From positions 1 to 54,905 of the forward strand of contig CANRDU010000009.1 of NCBI GenBank assembly GCA_947629445.1: a DNA stretch of 54,905 nt, written 5' to 3'. The position numbers and the translations under genes are program-made. Positions within the stretch are counted from its first letter, which is position 1, and the number at the start of each line of letters is the position of its first letter. Below, piece by piece: positions 51,955 through 54,905 of the stretch. Under the pieces are notes generated by a model. The model searched no databases. It saw only the letters and a list, made by a program, of their open reading frames with translations, and had not been told where the DNA came from. This DNA is from an uncultured Bacilli bacterium. GTDB taxonomy: Bacteria; Bacillota_I; Bacilli_A; RF39; UBA660.

Positions 51955-52827
51955 TTATACCGTTTGATAAAACATGGTATTATTCTCAAAAAAATAATTC
52001 AATTTTTGTTCATTACACAAATACGAAATATAAGATCGTAATGTACAACTAATTAGAAAATATTGATTCAAATTCATATTCATGTCAAAGTGTTCAAATA
52101 TCTTTTTTAGCAAAGTTTCAAAAGTAATCTTTTCTCTACAAAATTCTAAAATGGTTTCTATAATACGGTGAATCTGATTTCTATTTTCTTCAATAATGCT
52201 TGTAATTTGCTTCGTTGCTTCTACATGGGAAGCAATAAACCAATTTCCTTTTAAGGTTTCTAGAATATCTAAAGAATGTAGTGTCTCTTTAATGTCACAG
52301 AGATAAAAGATATGGTATTTTTCAATAGTCTCAATACTAATAATAGAATCTCCTAAAAAATAAACTTCGTCATCTGTTTTAATACCGATATGATGGAAAG
52401 AATGACCTTTTAATGAAATATACTCTAGTCCTGTTGGTAAGTTATTTTCAATAGAATGGGAATGAGATGTTTGGGCATATAAAAATTTATTTTTTAATTG
52501 TTCCATTGGAAAACCTCCGTACAGAAAAGACGGTTCTAGTAATGGGTATTCTGTAAAGACATTTTCTAATTGATAATTATAAACAGTAGCATTCGTTCTT
52601 TCTTGTATGATGTGGTTTCCTCCAGTGTGATCAGCATGGGAATGGGTGTTAATAATTCCCACAATCTGCCAACCTTGTTCTTCAATTATTTTTAGTATTT
52701 TTTTACCAGCATCTTTATCATTACCTGTATCGATTAAATAAACATGAGTATCATCTAGTAAGTATACACCAATATTAGTATGATTTTTGATGTAGTATGT
52801 TTTTTTCCCTAATTGTATTAATTCCAT
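51955..52827 (-). CDS. Metallo-beta-lactamase-fold hydrolase
   Basis: The 290-residue protein has the MBL zinc motif NTHSHADHTGG near residue 60, further ligands in GHSFHHIGI near 140 and GDSIISIE near 160, and ASHVEA near 200. It resembles glyoxalase-II-like or lactonase-like hydrolases, plus a C-terminal helical domain of about 70 residues. The ATG at 52827 has AGAGGA; the frame is open upstream into the cutA end. It lies 14 bases after cutA on the same strand. Confidence 0.88.
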   Translation of the reverse strand: MELIQLGKKTYYIKNHTNIGVYLLDDTHVYLIDTGNDKDAGKKILKIIEEQGWQIVGIINTHSHADHTGGNHIIQERTNATVYNYQLENVFTEYPLLEPSFLYGGFPMEQLKNKFLYAQTSHSHSIENNLPTGLEYISLKGHSFHHIGIKTDDEVYFLGDSIISIETIEKYHIFYLCDIKETLHSLDILETLKGNWFIASHVEATKQITSIIEENRNQIHRIIETILEFCREKITFETLLKKIFEHFDMNMNLNQYFLISCTLRSYISYLCNEQKLNYFFENNTMFYQTV

Positions 52828-52841
52828 TTTAATCCTCTTTT

Positions 52842-53165
52842 CTATATTTGTGTATTTGTTTCTTCTTCTATCCATTTGAAATAGGAAGGGAGTCCTTGAT
52901 TAATGTCGATGGCAATAATTTCAGGAACTTCATAAGGATGTAGTTTTAAAATTTCTTGTTCTACTTTTGAATAGAGTTCTTTCCTTGTGTTCATTTCTAA
53001 AATATATTCAGAGGCATATTCTATTTTGCCTTTCCACCAATAATGGGAAAGTACTTCTTTCTCTTGAACACAACTGACTAATTTTTGTTCTAATAATGTA
53101 TAAGTAATTTTTCTTGCTATTTCTAAATCATCAATGGCTGTTTTAACAATAATATATTTTTCCAT
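52842..53165 (-). CDS. cutA: CutA divalent-ion tolerance family protein
   Basis: The 107-residue product has the CutA ferredoxin-like fold with EQKLVSCVQEKEVLSHYWWKG (residues about 25-45; shown in parts), EYILEMNTRK and HPYEVPEIIAIDINQG near 77. CutA forms trimers; its link to copper tolerance in E. coli is old and its role elsewhere is unclear. The ATG at 53165 follows an AGAAAT region with a weak GGAGAAATAC site. It shares a transcript with the MBL-fold gene. Confidence 0.9.
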   Translation of the reverse strand: MEKYIIVKTAIDDLEIARKITYTLLEQKLVSCVQEKEVLSHYWWKGKIEYASEYILEMNTRKELYSKVEQEILKLHPYEVPEIIAIDINQGLPSYFKWIEEETNTQI

Positions 53166-53263
53166 ATTTCTCCGTATTTCTCCTTTTCCAGTATACAATC
53201 AATGTTATTCCTATTATACTATAAAATAAAGAAAATTTAGAAGAAATATAAAAGGCTTTCTTT

Positions 53264-53292
53264 TTGACAAAAAAAATTTTTTATGATATTAT
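53264..53292 (+). promoter_or_regulatory. Consensus promoter of the HD-domain gene
   Basis: TTGACA (53264-53269), a 17-base spacer and TGA-TATTAT (-10 at 53287-53292) form a near-ideal promoter. The same TTG is in frame with the gene but cannot be its start, since it lies upstream of the transcription start. Confidence 0.85.
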
Positions 53293-53311
53293 CTTAGTCG
53301 AGGTGGGGTGT

Positions 53312-53983
53312 GTGGATGATTTTACACCAAAAAAGGCCTATGAATTATTATTACGTGATGTTATTCATGATAGTTCTGATTTAGAGAAAAAAGAAAATAG
53401 ATGGATATGGCATTCCCTTTATGTAGGAGAGGCTGCACTTAGGATTGCTGAAAAATTAAAATTAGATGGAAACTATGCTATGGTTTTAGGATATGTTCAT
53501 GATATTGGACGAAAAATATCTCATGAAGGGCATCCTATTTATGGATATCAATATATGAAACGGTTTGATTTATCTTCTTACGGTAGATCTTGTCTTACGC
53601 ATTCTTTTATTAATAATGATATTCATCTAACTGCGGGAGTAGGTCCTAGTGGTAATGCCTATCTATTTTTAGATTACTATTTGCAAGTTACACAAGTATC
53701 TGATTACGATAATATTATACAATTGTGTGATTTATTTTGTACGGCGAATGGTTTTACAACGATTGAAAAAAGGTTATTAGATATCACAAGAAGAAAAGGT
53801 GTTACGGAATATTCAAAAGCTCATTATGATAGTGTTATGGAGTTAAAAGCAAGAATTGAAAAAAGAATGGGTATTCCACTATATCAACTTTTTCCAGAGA
53901 TTGAGAAGGAAGATTTATCGTCCATTTCTCAGGACCAAGAAGCTTTATTAGAATTAATAGAACAACCACAAGTAAAAAAGTAA
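53312..53983 (+). CDS. HD-domain phosphohydrolase
   Basis: The 223-residue product has the HD motif set: WHSLYVGEAALRIAE near residue 37, GYVHDIGRKIS near 60 (HD pair) and LTHSF near 90, with a later YLQVTQVSDYDNIIQLCDLF. HD proteins hydrolyse phosphate esters of nucleotides or RNA; the substrate here is unknown. I choose GTG at 53312, since AGGTGGGG precedes it and the TTG further upstream belongs to the promoter. Confidence 0.85.
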   Translation: MDDFTPKKAYELLLRDVIHDSSDLEKKENRWIWHSLYVGEAALRIAEKLKLDGNYAMVLGYVHDIGRKISHEGHPIYGYQYMKRFDLSSYGRSCLTHSFINNDIHLTAGVGPSGNAYLFLDYYLQVTQVSDYDNIIQLCDLFCTANGFTTIEKRLLDITRRKGVTEYSKAHYDSVMELKARIEKRMGIPLYQLFPEIEKEDLSSISQDQEALLELIEQPQVKK

Positions 53984-53990
53984 CGTTTTA

Positions 53991-54016
53991 AAATACATCG
54001 TATGATGTATTTTTTT
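53991..54016 (+). terminator. Terminator of the HD-domain gene
   Basis: A 9-bp stem (53991-53999 with 54004-54012) with a 4-base loop is followed by T to 54016. The next promoter (TGA-TATAAT, 54016-54024) follows at once. Confidence 0.75.
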
Positions 54017-54024
54017 GATATAAT
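54016..54024 (+). promoter_or_regulatory. Nudix gene promoter, extended -10
   Basis: TGA-TATAAT (54016-54024) directly follows the terminator and lies 15 bases before the ATG, with GGTGATGGT next to the start. The -35 is weak. Confidence 0.5.
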
Positions 54025-54039
54025 AAAGATGGTGATGGT

Positions 54040-54633
54040 ATGAAAGATAATTATTCTGATGAAGAGGTTATAAAAGCTGAAAAAATCATTTGTCTAGAGG
54101 AAGAAGTTGTCTTTAGAAATCCTATTGTATCTATTATCAGCCATAAAAAGGTTCCTACTTTAACAAGTTATGAAACCAAGAAGGAAAAAGCTAGAGCAAT
54201 CATAACTACTTCCAGAGGAACTGTTTATATGACAGAAATGCAAGATTGCTTAATACTTCCTGGTGGAACAAAAGAAGAAGGGGAAACTTCTAGGAATACA
54301 ATTGAAAGAGAGATAAAAGAAGAATTAGGAATTTCTGTTTCGCTTACTCCTTTCGTTTGTATAGAATATTATCATGAAGACTTTTTGAAATATCAAGAAG
54401 CTACTAGAGAAAAAAGATGTAATAAAGTGTATTATTACTATGGAAGTGCGGATTATTTAGGAGAGGAACATATTACTTCATATGAAAAGAAACATCAATT
54501 TCAAAGAAAAGAATATACCTTAGAAGAAATCTATCAGAAAATGTTAAAAACGAGCGATAATCCTTATAAAAAATTTACAGATAGAGAATTATTTCTAGTT
54601 TTAGAATATGCTAAAGAAAAGGGGATTATTTAA
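54040..54633 (+). CDS. Nudix hydrolase
   Basis: The 197-residue product carries the Nudix box at residues about 75-97: GGTKEEGE, seven residues, then REIKEELGI, matching GX5EX7REUXEEXGU. Nudix enzymes split nucleoside diphosphates linked to another group. The substrate cannot be told from sequence. Its C-terminal part (about 150-197) has a Lys/Glu-rich helix pair. A GGTGAT site precedes the ATG. Confidence 0.88.
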   Translation: MKDNYSDEEVIKAEKIICLEEEVVFRNPIVSIISHKKVPTLTSYETKKEKARAIITTSRGTVYMTEMQDCLILPGGTKEEGETSRNTIEREIKEELGISVSLTPFVCIEYYHEDFLKYQEATREKRCNKVYYYYGSADYLGEEHITSYEKKHQFQRKEYTLEEIYQKMLKTSDNPYKKFTDRELFLVLEYAKEKGII

Positions 54634-54661
54634 ACAATAGTGGTAAATTGCTATGATAATC

Positions 54662-54690
54662 TTGTGCAATTTTATAAATTGTGCTAAAAT
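54662..54690 (+). promoter_or_regulatory. Promoter of the terminal leader region
   Basis: TTGTGC (54662-54667), a 17-base spacer and TAAAAT (54685-54690, preceded by TGC) form a good promoter about 30 bases before a short leader reading frame. Confidence 0.7.
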
Positions 54691-54719
54691 GATTACATCT
54701 TTGAGAAAGAGGTGAAAAC

Positions 54720-54800
54720 ATGGTTATAGAAAGGCTTTTTTATAACAATGAATGGAATAGTAGTTTACGAAGGGAATATCTTTTTCTCAATATTTTTTGA
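54720..54800 (+). CDS. 26-residue leader peptide
   Basis: A short gene has AGAGGTG nine bases before its ATG and ends in TGA at 54798-54800. The product has a basic, aromatic-rich sequence (start MVIERLFYNNEW, end EYLFLNIF, with LRRE in the middle). Its codons overlap the left arm of a downstream hairpin, so ribosome position would decide which hairpin forms. I do not recognise the peptide. The pattern is that of leader peptides for drug-induced resistance genes, which is an inference. Confidence 0.6.
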   Translation: MVIERLFYNNEWNSSLRREYLFLNIF

Positions 54801-54834
54801 GTGTTTGTTAAACTACTATATTCCATAGTAGTTT
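54752..54834 (+). promoter_or_regulatory. Alternative hairpins of a probable ribosome-controlled attenuator
   Basis: Segment 1 (54752-54767, inside the leader peptide) can pair over 16 positions, with a two-base bulge, with segment 2 (54809-54826). Segment 2 can instead pair perfectly over 10 bp (54810-54819) with segment 3 (54825-54834). The two structures exclude each other. A ribosome stalled in the leader would cover segment 1 and favour the second. Confidence 0.6.
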
Positions 54835-54843
54835 CAGACTGTT

Positions 54844-54883
54844 GACAAATAGGTAAAATATATTGCTTATTTGTCTTTTTTTT
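54844..54883 (+). terminator. Terminator at the end of the leader region
   Basis: An 8-bp stem (54844-54851 with 54868-54875) and eight T form an intrinsic terminator before a gene that lies beyond the window. The last 22 bases show nothing further. Confidence 0.75.
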
Positions 54884-54905
54884 GTTTAAAGTCCCAAAAT
54901 TTGAA

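Noticed and set aside
53264..53311. N-terminal extension of the HD protein from a TTG
   Set aside because: The TTG is part of the TTGACA -35 and lies upstream of the expected transcript start. GTG at 53312 has a ribosome site.
1..54905. CRISPR arrays, insertion sequences, prophage or rRNA genes
   Set aside because: No regularly spaced direct repeats, transposase-like or phage-like products, or rRNA signatures were seen.

Overview
The window is AT-rich DNA around the replication origin of a low-GC Gram-positive bacterium (Bacilli-like Firmicute). The gene order jag-yidC-rnpA-rpmH / oriC / dnaA-dnaN-...-recF-gyrB-gyrA identifies the origin. Genes point outwards on both sides: minus strand from about 1 to 5,050 and mostly plus strand from 5,444 on. 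TGA is used as a stop (for example pth, holB, recF), so the code is standard and not the Mycoplasma code. Many 5' regions have an extended -10 (TGn-TATAAT) followed by a GGTGAT-type ribosome binding site. The combination of small intergenic spaces, a retained sporulation cassette and a Gram-positive surface (sortase-type substrate, G5/3D proteins) suggests a streamlined, spore-forming Bacilli/Erysipelotrichia-like lineage. The exact taxon cannot be fixed from this sequence alone.

Layout. 1-5.05 kb: TM2 protein, mnmE, pta, jag, yidC, rnpA and an unusually short rpmH. 5.05-6.94 kb: dnaA flanked on both sides by clusters of TTATGCACA DnaA boxes, with an AT-rich unwinding element before dnaN. 6.9-14.4 kb: dnaN, a comK homologue where other Bacilli carry rlbA/yaaA, then recF-gyrB-gyrA. 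14.4-14.6 kb: the small SRP RNA gene bracketed by two parS-like palindromes. 14.6-25.2 kb: DNA-metabolism and translation genes in Bacillus-like order (tadA, dnaX, ybaB, recR, bofA-like, holB, ricT, yabB, rsmI, pth, mfd). 25.2-40.6 kb: CBS/DRTGG pyrophosphatase, spoVT-like regulator, a Met T-box with dut-metG, tatD, yabE-like, rsmA, ung, an Ig-like surface protein, tilS, ftsH, a MurJ-type flippase and rpiB.

40.6-44.6 kb holds a sporulation island syntenic with Bacillus ywzB-spoIID-spoIIQ-spoIIID-mbl, followed by a convergent cotJ operon in which CotJA and CotJB are fused. The mbl-position gene encodes an MreB homologue that lacks the residues expected for ATP hydrolysis. Together with bofA-like and spoVT-like genes this argues that the organism sporulates. 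44.7-54.6 kb is a more accessory stretch: tRNA-His, secreted/surface proteins, a glycosyltransferase, an M32 carboxypeptidase, a thioester/SpaA surface protein, ASCH and ATP-grasp proteins, an MBL-fold hydrolase, CutA, an HD protein and a Nudix protein.

The last 240 bases contain a promoter, a 26-codon leader peptide and overlapping alternative hairpins ending in a strong terminator, which looks like a ribosome-sensing attenuator for a gene beyond the window. I saw no insertion sequences, prophage genes, CRISPR arrays or rRNA genes.
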